Assembly (NCBI GenBank): GCA_963971285.1
Contig: OZ020258.1
Span: 8,638,614 to 8,702,613 of the forward strand
Direction: 5' to 3'
From: Astropecten irregularis
Lineage: Eukaryota; Echinodermata; Asteroidea; Paxillosida; Astropectinidae
DNA length: 64,000 bases
The first letter of the stretch is position 1; each line of letters begins with the position of its first letter. The notes under the pieces are model-generated. The model had not been told where the DNA came from, did not search any database, and was given only the letters and a program-made list of their open reading frames with translations. Of this stretch, positions 1 through 13,829 are shown piece by piece. A program made the position numbers and the translations under genes.

Positions 1-241
1 TTCAGGGCCGAAAATCCAAGTATAGCACCATACGCTATGGGACAAAACGGCAGAGCACGCGGCAAAAAAAACCCTGCACTTAGACTATGAGACACTTTTT
101 TCTGTTAGAGTTTGAAATTTCTCCCTTAATACAGAGGCAATCGAGCTGAAACTTGCACGAAATGTAGCCCCAGATGTACTCTAAATGAAAGTATGAGCTG
201 TGCCAAATTCCAAAGTCATGTTCATGGCCGAAAATCCAAGT

Positions 242-257
242 ATAGCACCACACGCTA
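242..257 (+). repeat. Short hairpin in the monomer (example copy)
   Basis: The monomer contains ATAGC-ACCACAC-GCTAT, a 5-bp inverted repeat with a 7-nt loop. In the common linker it also contains GCAGT-CGGCAGAAAA-ACTGC (5-bp arms, 10-nt loop). Both recur in most copies. The stems are short, so folding relevance is uncertain. Exceptions such as CGCTTCGCG at about 46,393 break the arm. Confidence 0.5.
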
Positions 258-649
258 TGCGACAAAACGGCAGAGCAGGCGGCAAAAAAACTGTACTTAG
301 ACTATGAGACACTTGTTTCTGCTAGAGTTTGAAATTTCTCCCTCAATACTTAGGCAATCGAGCTGAAACTTGCACGAAATGTAGCCCCAGATGTACTCTA
401 AATGACAGTATGAGCTGTGCCAAATTCCAAAGTCATGTTCATGGCCGAAAATCCAAGTATAGCACCACACGCTATGCAACAAAACGGCACTGCAGGCGGC
501 AAAAAAAACCCTGCACTTAGACTATGAGACACTTTTTTCTGTTAGAGTTTGAAATTTCTCCCTTAATACAGAGGCAATCGAGCTGAAACTTGCACGAAAT
601 GTAGCCCCAGATGTACTCTAAATGAAAGTATGAGCTGTGCCAAATTCCA

Positions 650-1585
650 AAGTCATGTTCATGGCCGAAAATCCAAGTATAGCACCACACGCTATGCGAC
701 AAACGGCAGAGCAGGCGGCAAAAAAACTGCGCTTAGACTAGGAGACACTTTTTTCTGCTAGAGTTTCAAATTTCACACTCAATACTGAGGCAATCGAGCT
801 GAAACTTGCACGAAATGTAGCCCCAGATGTACTCTACAGGAAAGTATGAGCTGTGCCAAATTCCAAAGTCATGTTCATGGCCGAAAATCCAAGTATAGTA
901 CCACACGCTATGCGACAAACGGCAGAGCAGGCGGCAAAAAAACTGCGCTTAGACTAGTAGACACTTTTTTCTGATAGAGTTTGAAATTTCTCCCTCAATA
1001 CAGAGGCAATCGAGCTGAAACTTGCACGAAATGTAGCCCCAGATGTACTCTAAATAAAAGTATGAGCTGTGCAAAATTCCAAAGTCATGTTCATGGCCGA
1101 AAATCCAAGTTTAGCACCACACGCTATGCGACAAAACGGCAGAGCAGTCGGCAGAAAAACTGCACTTAGACTATGAGACACTTGTTTCTGCTAGAGTTTG
1201 AAATTTCTCCCTCAATACTTAGGCAATCAAGCTTAAACTTGCACGAAATGTAGCCCCAGATGTACTCTAAATGAAAGTATGAGCTGTGCCAAATTCCAAA
1301 GTCATGTTCATGGCCGAAAATCCAAGTATAGCACCACACGCTATGCGACAAAACGGCAGAGCAGGCGGCAAAAAAACTGCACTTAGACTATGAGACACTT
1401 GTTTCTGCTAGAGTTTGAAATTTCTCCCTCAATACTTAGGCAATCGAGCTGAAACTTGCACGAAATGTAGCCCCAGATGTACTCTAAATGACAGTATGAG
1501 CTGTGCCAAATTCCAAAGTCATGTTCATGGCCGAAAATCCAAGTATAGCACCACACGCTATGCAACAAAACGGCAGAGCACGCGG
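650..1585 (+). repeat. HOR block, copy 1 of a 3,263-bp (15-monomer) displacement
   Basis: This segment recurs almost base for base 3,263 bp downstream (about 3,913-4,848). Both copies share the CAAATTTCACACTC monomer, AGTATAGTACCACACGC, AGACTAGTAGACAC, TCTAAATAAAAG, AAGTTTAGCACC and CAATCAAGCTTAAAC. Flanks diverge at GAGCTGTGCC versus GAGCAGTTCT on the left and at the linker on the right. A single-base difference is TAGCCCCAG versus TAGCCCTAG. Confidence 0.85.
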
Positions 1586-1589
1586 CAAA

Positions 1590-3299
1590 AAAAACCCTGC
1601 ACTTAGACTATGAGACACTTTTTTCTGCTAGAGTTTGAAATTTCTCCCTCAATACTTAGGCAATCGAGCTGAAACTTGCACGAAATGTAGCCCCAGATGT
1701 ACTCTAAATGACAGCATGAGCTGTGCCAAATTCCAAAGTCATGTTCATGGCCGAAAATCCAAGTATAGCACCACACGCTATGCAACAAAACGGCAGAGCA
1801 CGCGGCAAAAAAAACCCTGCACTTAGACTATGAGACACTTTTTTCTGTTAGAGTTTGAAATTTCTCCCTTAATACAGAGGCAATCGAGCTGAAACTTGCA
1901 CGAAATGTAGCCCCAGATGTACTCTAAATGAAAGTATGAGCTGTGCCAAATTCCAATGTCATGTTCATGGCCGAAAATCCAAGTATAGCACCACACGCTA
2001 TGCGACAAACGGCAGAGCAGGCGGCAAAAAAACTGCGCTTAGACTAGGAGACACTTTTTTCTGCTAGAGTTTCAAATTTCACACTCAATACTGAGGCAAT
2101 CGAGCTGAAACTTGCACGAAATGTAGCCCCAGATGTACTCTACAGGAAAGTATGAGCAGTGCCAAATTCCAAAGTCATGTTCAGGGCCGAAAATCCAAGT
2201 ATAGCACCACACGCAATGGGAGAAAACGGCAGAGCACGCGGCAAAAAAACTGCGCTTAGACTAGGAGACACTTTTTTTTGCTAGAGTTTGAAATTTCTCC
2301 CTTAATACAGAGGCAATCGAGCTGAAACTTGCACGAAATGTAGCCCCAGATGTACTCTAAATGAAAGTATGAGCTGTGCCAAATTCCAAAGTCATGTTCA
2401 TGGCCGAAAATCCAAGTATAGCACCACACGCTATGCAACAAAACGGCAGAGCAGGCGGCAAAAAAACTGTACTTAGACTATGAGACACTTTTTTCTGCTA
2501 GAGTTTGAAATTTCTCCCTCAATACTTAGGCAATCGAGCTGAAACTTGCACGAAATGTAGCCCCAGATGTACTCTAAATGACAGCATGAGCTGTGCCAAA
2601 TTCCAAAGTCATGTTCATGGCCGAAAATCCAAGTATAGCACCACACGCTATGCAACAAAACGGCAGAGCACGCGGCAAAAAAAACCCTGCACTTAGACTA
2701 TGAGACACTTTTTTCTGTTAGAGTTTGAAATTTCTCCCTTAATACAGAGGCAATCGAGCTGAAACTTGCACGAAATGTAGCCCCAGATGTACTCTAAATG
2801 AAAGTATGAGCTGTGCCAAATTCCAATGTCATGTTCATGGCCGAAAATCCAAGTATAGCACCACACGCTATGCGACAAACGGCAGAGCAGGCGGCAAAAA
2901 AACTGCGCTTAGACTAGGAGACACTTTTTTCTGCTAGAGTTTCAAATTTCACACTCAATACTGAGGCAATCGAGCTGAAACTTGCACGAAATGTAGCCCC
3001 AGATGTACTCTACAGGAAAGTATGAGCAGTGCCAAATTCCAAAGTCATGTTCAGGGCCGAAAATCCAAGTATAGCACCACACGCAATGGGAGAAAACGGC
3101 AGAGCACGCGGCAAAAAAACTGCGCTTAGACTAGGAGACACTTTTTTTTGCTAGAGTTTGAAATTTCTCCCTTAATACAGAGGCAATCGAGCTGAAACTT
3201 GCACGAAATGTAGCCCCAGATGTACTCTAAATGAAAGTATGAGCTGTGCCAAATTCCAAAGTCATGTTCATGGCCGAAAATCCAAGTATAGCACCACAC
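1590..3299 (+). repeat. Tandem 4-monomer (870 bp) HOR, two copies
   Basis: About 1,590-2,429 matches about 2,460-3,299 at an offset of 870 bp. Shared private variants are TCTAAATGACAGCATG, TTCCAATGTCATG, the CAAATTTCACACTC monomer, ACACGCAATGGGAGAAAACG and CTTTTTTTTGCTAGAG. The first differences at the right end are GCTATGCAACAAAAC versus GCTATGCGACAAAAC and then CTTTTTTC versus CTTGTTTC. This is a recent tandem duplication by register shift of four monomers. Confidence 0.88.
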
Positions 3300-3912
3300 G
3301 CTATGCGACAAAACGGCAGAGCAGGCGGCAAAAAAACTGTACTTAGACTATGAGACACTTGTTTCTGCTAGAGTTTGAAATTTCTCCCTCAATACTTAGG
3401 CAATCGAGCTGAAACTTGCACGAAATGTAGCCCCAGATGTACTCTAAATGACAGTATGAGCTGTGCCAAATTCCAAAGTCATGTTCATGGCCGAAAATCC
3501 AAGTATAGCACCACACGCTATGCAACAAAACGGCAGAGCAGGCGGCAAAAAAAACCCTGCACTTAGACTATGAGACACTTTTTTCTGTTAGAGTTTGACA
3601 TTTCTCCCTTAATACAGAGGCAATCGAGCTGAAACTTGCACGAAATGTAGCCCCAGATGTACTCTAAATGAAAGTATGAGCTGTGCCAAATTCCAAAGTC
3701 ATGTTCATGGCCGAAAATCCAAGTATAGCACCACACGCTATGCGACAAAACGGCAGAGCAGTCGGCAGAAAAACTGCACTTAGACTATGAGACACTTTTT
3801 TCTGCTAGAGTTTGAAATTTCTCCCTCAATACTTAGGCAATCGAGCTGAAACTTCCACAAAATGTAGCCCCAGATGTACTCTACAGGAAAGTATGAGCAG
3901 TTCTAAATTCCA

Positions 3913-4848
3913 AAGTCATGTTCATGGCCGAAAATCCAAGTATAGCACCACACGCTATGCGACAAACGGCAGAGCAGGCGGCAAAAAAACTGCGCTTAGA
4001 CTAGGAGACACTTTTTTCTGCTAGAGTTTCAAATTTCACACTCAATACTGAGGCAATCGAGCTGAAACTTGCACGAAATGTAGCCCTAGATGTACTCTAC
4101 AGGAAAGTATGAGCTGTGCCAAATTCCAAAGTCATGTTCATGGCCGAAAATCCAAGTATAGTACCACACGCTATGCGACAAACGGCAGAGCAGGCGGCAA
4201 AAAAACTGCGCTTAGACTAGTAGACACTTTTTTCTGATAGAGTTTGAAATTTCTCCCTCAATACAGAGGCAATCGAGCTGAAACTTGCACGAAATGTAGC
4301 CCCAGATGTACTCTAAATAAAAGTATGAGCTGTGCAAAATTCCAAAGTCATGTTCATGGCCGAAAATCCAAGTTTAGCACCACACGCTATGCGACAAAAC
4401 GGCAGAGCAGTCGGCAGAAAAACTGCACTTAGACTATGAGACACTTGTTTCTGCTAGAGTTTGAAATTTCTCCCTCAATACTTAGGCAATCAAGCTTAAA
4501 CTTGCACGAAATGTAGCCCCAGATGTACTCTAAATGAAAGTATGAGCTGTGCCAAATTCCAAAGTCATGTTCATGGCCGAAAATCCAAGTATAGCACCAC
4601 ACGCTATGCGACAAAACGGCAGAGCAGGCGGCAAAAAAACTGCACTTAGACTATGAGACACTTGTTTCTGCTAGAGTTTGAAATTTCTCCCTCAATACTT
4701 AGGCAATCGAGCTGAAACTTGCACGAAATGTAGCCCCAGATGTACTCTAAATGACAGTATGAGCTGTGCCAAATTCCAAAGTCATGTTCATGGCCGAAAA
4801 TCCAAGTATAGCACCACACGCTATGCAACAAAACGGCAGAGCAGTCGG
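3913..4848 (+). repeat. HOR block, copy 2 of the 3,263-bp displacement
   Basis: Partner of the block at about 650-1,585, sharing the same rare variants in the same order over about 935 bp. The displacement equals 15 monomers, the same multiple seen in the 7.74/11.02 kb pair. Confidence 0.85.
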
Positions 4849-7739
4849 CAGAAAAACTGCGCTTAGACTAGGAGACACTTTTTTCTGCTAGAGTTTCAAA
4901 TTTCACACTCAATACTGAGGCAATCGAGCTGAAACTTGCACGAAATGTAGCCCCAGATGTACTCTACAGGAAAGTATGAGCTGTGCCAAATTCCAAAGTC
5001 ATGTTCATGGCCGAAAATCCAAGTATAGTACCACACGCTATGCGACAAACGGCAGAGCAGGCGGCAAAAAAACTGCGCTTAGACTAGTAGACACTTTTTT
5101 CTGCTAGAGTTTGAAATTTCTCCCTCAATACTGAGGCAATCGAGCTGAAACTTGCACGAAATGTAGCCCCAGATGTACTGTACAGAAGAGTATGAGCAGT
5201 GCCAAATTCCAAAGTCATGTTCATGGCCGAAAATCCAAGTATAGCACCACACGCTATGCGACAAAACGGCAGAGCACGCGGCAAAAAAAACCCTGCACTT
5301 AGACTATGACACACTTTTTTCTGTTAGAGTTTGAAATTTCTCCCTCAATACAGAGGCAATCGAGCTTAAACTTGCACGAAATGTAGCCCCAGATGTACTC
5401 TACAGGAAAGTATGAGCTGTGCCAAATTCCAAACTCATGTTCATGGCCGAAAATCCAAGTATAGCACCACACGCTATGCGACAAAACGGCAGAGCAGTCG
5501 GCAGAAAAACTGCACTTAGACTATGAGACACTTTTTTCTGCTAGAGTTTGAAATTTCTCCCTCAATACTTAGGCAATCGAGCTGAAACTTCCACAAAATG
5601 TAGCCCCAGATGTACTCTACAGGAAAGTATTAGCAGTGCTAAATTCCAAAGTCATGTTCATGGCCGAAGATTCAAGTATAGCACCACACGCTATGCAACA
5701 AACGGCAGAGCAGGCGGCAAACAAACTGCGCTTAGACTAGGAGACACTTTTTTCTGCTAGAGTTTGAAATTTCTCCCTCAATACTGAGGCAATCGAGCTG
5801 AAACTTGCACGAAATGTAGCCCCAGATGTACTCTACAGGAAAGTATGAGCAGTGCCAAATTCCAAAGTCATGTTCATGGCCGAAAATCCAAGTATAGCAC
5901 CACACGCTATGCGACAAAACGGCAGAGCACGCGGCAAAAAAACCCTTGCACTTAGACTATGAGACACTTTTTTCTGTTAGAGTTTGAAATATCTCCCTCA
6001 ATACAGAGGCAATCGAGCTGAAACTTGCACGAAATGTAGCCCCAGATGTACTCTACAGGAAAGTATGAGCAGTGCCAAATTCCAAAGTCAGGTTCATGGC
6101 CGAAAATCCAAGTATAGCACCACACGCTATGCGACAAAACGGCAGAGCACGCGGCAAAAAAAGAACCTGCACTTAGACTATGACACACTTTTTTCTGTTA
6201 AAGTTTGAAATTTTTCCCTCAATACAGAGGCAATCGAGCTGAAACTTGCACGAAATGTAGCCCCAGATGTTCTCTACAGGAAAGTATGAGCTCTGCCAAA
6301 TTCCAAAGTCATGTTCATGGCCGAAAATCCAAGTATAGCACCACACGCTATGCGACAAAACGGCAGAGCACGCGGCAAAAAAAACCCTGCACTTAGACTA
6401 TGAGACACTTTTTTCTGTTAGAGTTTGAAATTTCTCCCTCAATACTTAGGCAATCGAGCTGAAACTTGCACGAAATGTAGCCCCAGATGTACTCTACAGG
6501 AAAGTATGAGCAGTGCTAAATTCCAAAGTCATGTTCATGGCCGAAAATCCAAGTATAGCACCACACGCTATGCGACAAAACGGCAGAGCACGCGGCAAAA
6601 AAAAAACCTGCACTTAGACTATGAGACACTTTTTTCTGTTAGAGTTTGAAATTTCTCCCTCAATACTTAGGCAATCGAGCTGAAACTTGCACGAAATGTA
6701 GCCCCAGATGTACTCTACAGGAAAGTATGAGCAGTGCCAAATTCCAAAGTCATGTTCATGGCCGAAAATCCAAGTATAGCACCACACGCTATGCGACAAA
6801 ACGGCAGAGCACGCGGCAAAAAAAAACCTGCACTTAGACTATGAGACACTTTTTTCTGTTAGAGTTTGAAATTTCTCCCTCAATACTTAGGCAATCGAGC
6901 TGAAACTTGCACGAAATGTAGCCCCAGATGTACTCTACAGGAAAGTATGAGCAGTGCCAAATTCCAAAGTCATGTTCATGGCCGAAAATCCAAGTATAGC
7001 ACCACACGCTATGCAACAAACGGCAGAGCAGGCGGCAAACAAACTGCGCTTAGACTAGGAGACACTTTTTTCTGCTAGAGTTTGAAATTTCTCCCTCAAT
7101 ACTGAGGCAATCGAGCTGAAACTTGCACGAAATGTAGCCCCAGATGTACTCTACAGGAAAGTATGAGCAGTGCCAAATTCCAAAGTCATGTTCATGGCCG
7201 AAAATCCAAGTATAGCACCACACGCTATGCGACAAAACGGCAGAGCACGCGGCAAAAAAAAAACCTGCACTTAGACTATGACACACTTTTTTCTGTTAAA
7301 GTTTGAAATTTCTCCCTCAATACAGAGGCAATCGAGCTGAAACTTGCACGAAATGTAGCCCCAGATGTTCTCTACAGGAAAGTATGAGCTCTGCCAAATT
7401 CCAAAGTCATGTTCATGGCCGAAAATCCAAGTATAGCACCACACGCTATGCGACAAAACGGCAGAGCAGTCGGCAGAAAAACTGCACTTAGACTATGAGA
7501 CACTTTTTTCTGCTAGAGTTTGAAATTTCTCCCTCAATACTTAGGCAATCGAGCTGAAACTTCCACAAAATGTAGCCCCAGATGTACTCTACAGGAAAGT
7601 ATGAGCAGTGCCAAATTCCAAAGTCATGTTCATGGCCGAAAATCCAAGTATAGCACCACACGCTATGCGACAAAACGGCAGAGCACGCGGCAAAAAAAAA
7701 CCTGCACTTAGACTATGACACACTTTTTTCTGTTAGAGT

Positions 7740-10700
7740 TTGAAATTTCTCCCTCAATACTTAGGCAATCGAGCTGAAACTTGCACGAAATGTAGCCCCG
7801 GATGTACTCTACAGGAAAGTAAGAGCAGTGCTAAATTCCAAAGTCATGTTCATGGCCGAAAATCCAAGTATAGCACCACACGCTATGCAACAAACGGCAG
7901 AGCAGGCGGCAGAACAAACTGCGCTTAGACTAGGAGACACTTTTTTCTGCTAGAGTTTGAAATTTCTCCCTCAATACTGAGGCAATCGAGCTGAAACTTG
8001 CACGAAATGTAGCCCCAGATGTACTCTACAGGAAAGTATGAGCAGTGCCAAATTCCAAAGTCATGTTCATGGCCGAAAATCCAAGTATAGCACCACACGC
8101 TATGCGACAAAACGGCAGAGCACGCGGCAAAAAAACCCCTGCACTTAGACTATGAGACACTTTTTTCTGTTAGAGTTTGAAATATCTCCCTCAATACAGA
8201 GGCAATCGAGCTGAAACTTGCACGAAATGTAGCCCCAGATGTACTCTACAGGAAAGTATGAGCAGTGCCAAATTCCAAAGTCATGTTCATGGCCGAAAAT
8301 CCAAGTATAGCACCACACGCTATGCGACAAAACGGCAGAGCACGCGGCAAAAAAACCCCTGCACTTAGACTATGAGACACTTTTTTCTGTTAGAGTTTGA
8401 AATATCTCCCTCAATACAGAGGCAATCGAGCTGAAACTTGCACGAAATGTAGCCCCAGATGTACTCTACAGGAAAGTATGAGCAGTGCCAAATTCCAAAG
8501 TCATGTTCATGGCCGAAAATCCAAGTATAGCACCACACGCTATGCGACAAAACGGCAGAGCAGTCGGCAGAAAAACTGCACTTAGACTATGAGACACTTT
8601 TTTCTGTTAGAGTTTGAAATTTCTCCCTCAATACTTAGGCAATCGAGCTGAAACTTGCACGAAATGTAGGCCCAGATGTACTCTACAGAAGAGTATGAGC
8701 AGTGCCAAATTCCAAAGTCATGTTCATGGCCGAAAATCCAAGTATAGCACCACACGCTATGCGACAAAACGGCAGAGCACGCGGCAAAAAAAAACCCTGC
8801 ACTTAGACTATGAGACACTTTTTTCTGTTAGAGTTTGAAATTTCTCCCTCAATACTTAGGCAATCGAGCTAAAACTTGCACGAAATGTAGGCCCAGATGT
8901 ACTCTACAGAAGAGTATGAGCAGTGCCAAATTCCAAAGTCATGTTCATGGCCGAAAATCCAAGTATAGCACCACACGCTATGCAACAAACGGCAGAGCAG
9001 GCGGCAAACAAACTGCGCTTAGACTAGGAGACACTTTTTTCTGCTAGAGTTTGAAATTTCTCCCTCAATACTGAGGCAATCGAGCTGAAACTTGCACGAA
9101 ATGTAGCCCCAGATGTACTCTACAGGAAAGTATGAGCAGTGCCAAATTCCAAAGTCATGTTCATGGCCGAAAATCCAAGTATAGCACCACACGCTATGCG
9201 ACAAAACGGCAGAGCACGCGGCAAAAAAAAAACCTGCACTTAGACTATGACACACTTTTTTCTGTTAAAGTTTGAAATTTCTCCCTCAATACAGAGGCAA
9301 TCGAGCTGAAACTTGCAAGAAATGTAGCCCCAGATGTTCTCTACAGGAAAGTATGAGCTCTGCCAAATTCCAAAGTCATGTTCATGGCCGAAAATCCAAG
9401 TATAGCACCACACGCTATGCGACAAAACGGCAGAGCAGTCGGCAGAAAAACTGCACTTAGACTATGAGACACTTTTTTCTGCTAGAGTTTGAAATTTCTC
9501 CCTCAATACTTAGGCAATCGAGCTGAAACTTCCACAAAATGTAGCCCCAGATGTACTCTACAGGAAAGTATGAGCAGTGCCAAATTCCAAAGTCATGTTC
9601 ATGGCCGAAAATCCAAGTATAGCACCACACGCTATGCGACAAAACGGCAGAGCACGCGGCAAAAAAAACCCTGCACTTAGACTATGACACACTTTTTTCT
9701 GTTAAAGTTTGAAATTTCTCCCTCAATATAGAGGCAATCGAGCTGAAACTTCCACAAAATGTAGCCCCAGATGTACTCTACAGGAAAGTATGAGCAGTAC
9801 CAAATTCCAAAGTCATGTTCATGGCCGAAAATCCAAGTATAGCACCACACGCTATGCGACAAAACGGCAGAGCAGTCGGCAGAAAAACTGCACTTAGACT
9901 ATGAGACACTTTTTTCTGTTAGAGTTTGAAATTTCTCCCTCAATACTTAGGCAATCGAGCTGAAACTTGCACGAAATGTAGGCCCAGATGTACTCTACAG
10001 AAGAGTATGAGCAGTGCCAAATTCCAAAGTCATGTTCATGGCCGAAAATCCAAGTATAGCACCACACGCTATGCGACAAAACGGCAGAGCACGCGGCAAA
10101 AAAAAACCTGCACTTAGACTATGAGACACTTTTTTCTGTTAGAGTTTGAAATTTCTCCCTCAATACTTAGGCAATCGAGCTGAAACTTGCACGAAATGTA
10201 GCCCCAGATGTACTCTACAGGAAAGTATGAGCAGTGCTAAATTCCAAAGTCATGTTCATGGCCGAAAATCCAAGTATAGCACCACACGCTATGCAACAAA
10301 CGGCAGAGCAGGCGGCAAACAAACTGCGCTTAGACTAGGAGACACTTTTTTCTGCTAGAGTTTGAAATTTCTCCCTCAATACTGAGGCAATCGAGCTGAA
10401 ACTTGCACGAAATGTAGCCCCAGATGTACTCTACAGGAAAGTATGAGCAGTGCCAAATTCCAAAGTCATGTTCATGGCCGAAAATCCAAGTATAGCACCA
10501 CACGCTATGCGACAAAACGGCAGAGCACGCGGCAAAAAAAAAACCTGCACTTAGACTATGACACACTTTTTTCTGTTAAAGTTTGAAATTTCTCCCTCAA
10601 TACAGAGGCAATCGAGCTGAAACTTGCACGAAATGTAGCCCCAGATGTTCTCTACAGGAAAGTATGAGCTCTGCCAAATTCCAAAGTCATGTTCATGGCC

Positions 10701-12960
10701 GAAAATCCAAGTATAGCACCACACGCTATGCGACAAAACGGCAGAGCACGCGGCAAAAAAAACCCTGCACTTAGACTATGACACACTTTTTTCTGTTAGA
10801 GCTTGAAATTTCTCCCTCAATACTTAGGCAATCGAGCTGAAACTTCCACAAAATGTAGCCCCAGATGTACTCTACAGGAAAGTATGAGCAGTGCCAAATT
10901 CCAAAGTCATGTTCATGGCCGAAAATCCAAGTATAGCACCACACGCTATGCGACAAAACGGCAGAGCACGCGGCAAAAAAAAACCTGCACTTAGACTATG
11001 ACACACTTTTTTCTGTTAGAGTTTGAAATTTCTCCCTCAATACTTAGGCAATCGAGCTGAAACTTGCACGAAATGTAGCCCCAGATGTACTCTACAGGAA
11101 AGTATGAGCAGTGCTAAATTCCAAAGTCATGTTCATGGCCGAAAATCCAAGTATAGCACCACACGCTATGCAACAAACGGCAGAGCAGGCGGCAAACAAA
11201 CTGCGCTTAGACTAGGAGACACTTTTTTCTGCTAGAGTTTGAAATTTCTCCCTCAATACTGAGGCAATCGAGCTGAAACTTGCACGAAATGTAGCCCCAG
11301 ATGTACTCTACAGGAAAGTATGAGCAGTGCCAAATTCCAAAGTCATGTTCATGGCCGAAAATCCAAGTATAGCACCACACGCTATGCGACAAAACGGCAG
11401 AGCACGCGGCAAAAAAACCCCTGCACTTAGACTATGAGACACTTTTTTCTGTTAGAGTTTGAAATATCTCCCTCAATACAGAGGCAATCGAGCTGAAACT
11501 TGCACGAAATGTAGCCCCAGATGTACTCTACAGGAAAGTATGAGCAGTGCCAAATTCCAAAGTCATGTTCATGGCCGAAAATCCAAGTATAGCACCACAC
11601 GCTATGCGACAAAACGGCAGAGCACGCGGCAAAAAAACCCCTGCACTTAGACTATGAGACACTTTTTTCTGTTAGAGTTTGAAATATCTCCCTCAATACA
11701 GAGGCAATCGAGCTGAAACTTGCACGAAATGTAGCCCCAGATGTACTCTACAGGAAAGTATGAGCAGTGCCAAATTCCAAAGTCATGTTCATGGCCGAAA
11801 ATCCAAGTATAGCACCACACGCTATGCGACAAAACGGCAGAGCAGTCGGCAGAAAAACTGCACTTAGACTATGAGACACTTTTTTCTGTTAGAGTTTGAA
11901 ATTTCTCCCTCAATACTTGGGCAATCGAGCTGAAACTTGCACGAAATGTAGGCCCAGATGTACTCTACAGAAGAGTATGAGCAGTGCCAAATTCCAAAGT
12001 CATGTTCATGGCCGAAAATCCAAGTATAGCACCACACGCTATGCGACAAAACGGCAGAGCACGCGGCAAAAAAAAACCTGCACTTAGACTATGAGACACT
12101 TTTTTCTGTTAGAGTTTGAAATTTCTCCCCCAATACTTAGGCAATCGAGCTGAAACTTGCACGAAATGTAGGCCCAGATGTACTCTACAGAAGAGTATGA
12201 GCAGTGCCAAATTCCAAAGTCATGTTCATGGCCGAAAATCCAAGTATAGCACCACACGCTATGCAACAAACGGCAGAGCAGGCGGCAAACAAACTGCGCT
12301 TAGACTAGGAGACACTTTTTTCTGCTAGAGTTTGAAATTTCTCCCTCAATACTGAGGCAATCGAGCTGAAACTTGCACGAAATGTAGCCCCAGATGTACT
12401 CTACAGGAAAGTATGAGCAGTGCCAAATTCCAAAGTCATGTTCATGGCCGAAAATCCAAGTATAGCACCACACGCTATGCGACAAAACGGCAGAGCACGC
12501 GGCAAAAAAAAAACCTGCACTTAGAATATGACACACTTTTTTCTGTTAAAGTTTGAAATTTCTCCCTCAATACAGAGGCAATCGAGCTGAAACTTGCACG
12601 AAATGTAGCCCCAGATGTTCTCTACAGGAAAGTATGAGCTCTGCCAAATTCCAAAGTCATGTTCATGGCCGAAAATCCAAGTATAGCACCACACGCTATG
12701 CGACAAAACGGCAGAGCAGTCGGCAGAAAAACTGCACTTAGACTATGAGACACTTTTTTCTGCTAGAGTTTGAAATTTCTCCCTCAATACTTAGGCAATC
12801 GAGCTGAAACTTCCACAAAATGTAGCCCCAGATGTACTCTACAGGAAAGTATGAGCAGTGCCAAATTCCAAAGTCATGTTCATGGCCGAAAATCCAAGTA
12901 TAGCACCACACGCTATGCGACAAAACGGCAGAGCACGCGGCAAAAAAAAACCTGCACTTA
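7740..12960 (+). repeat. 3,282-bp (15-monomer) HOR pair: about 7.74-9.68 and 11.02-12.96 kb
   Basis: Monomers starting near 7,740, 7,925, 8,145, 8,365, 8,582, 8,835, 9,019, 9,240 and 9,457 each have a closest counterpart 3,281-3,283 bp downstream, in the same order, with the same linker type and diagnostic variants. Between them, shorter relationships occur: a 6-monomer shift (9,019 to 10,330) and 9-monomer shifts (7,050 to 9,019; 10,330 to 12,300). The block is therefore a mosaic of nested duplications. Confidence 0.8.
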
Positions 12961-13829
12961 GACTATGACACACTTTTTTCTGTTAGAGTTTGAAATTTCT
13001 CCCTCAATACTTAGGCAATCGAGCTGAAACTTGCACGAAATGTAGCCCCAGATGTACTCTACAGGAAAGTATGAGCAGTGCTAAATTCCAAAGTCATGTT
13101 CATGGCCGAAAATCCAAGTATAGCACCACACGCTATGCAACAAACGGCAGAGCAGGCGGCAAACAAACTGCGCTTAGACTAGGAGACACTTTTTTCTGCT
13201 AGAGTTTGAAATTTCTCCCTCAATACTGAGGCAATCGAGCTGAAACTTGCACGAAATGTAGCCCCAGATGTACTCTACAGGGAAGTATGAGCAGTGCCAA
13301 ATTCCAAAGTCATGTTCATGGCCGAAAATCCAAGTATAGCACCACACGCTATGCGACAAAACGGCAGAGCACGCGGAAAAAAAAAACCTGCACTTAGACT
13401 ATGACACACTTTTTTCTGTTAAAGTTTGAAATTTCTCCCTCAATACAGAGGCAATCGAGCTGAAACTTGCACGAAATGTAGCCCCAGATGTTCTCTACAG
13501 GAAAGTATGAGCTCTGCCAAATTCCAAAGTCATGTTCATGGCCGAAAATCCAAGTATAGCACCACACGCTATGCGACAAAACGGCAGAGCACGCGGCAAA
13601 AAAAAACCTGCACTTAGACTATGAGACACTTTTTTCTGTTAGAGTTTGAAATTTCTCCCTCAATACTTAGGCAATCGAGCTGAAGCTTGCACGAAATGTA
13701 GCCCCAGATGTACTCTACAGGAAAGTATGAGCAGTGCTAAATTCCAAAGTCATGTTCATGGCCGAAAATCCAAGTATAGCACCACACGCTATGCAACAAA
13801 CGGCAGAGCAGGCGGCAAACAAACTGCGC

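Larger units (their letters stand above)
1..5080 (+). repeat. Satellite domain A (TCTAAATGA-type monomers)
   Basis: Most monomers here carry TCTAAATGAAAG or TCTAAATGACAG where the rest of the array has TCTACAGGAAAG, usually followed by GAGCTGTGCC. A second variant, TTTCAAATTTCACACTCAAT, replaces the usual TTTGAAATTTCTCCCTC near 770, 2,070, 2,940, 4,030 and 4,900. I found neither variant further right. The segment is therefore a locally homogenised subfamily and not a random sample of the array. Confidence 0.85.
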
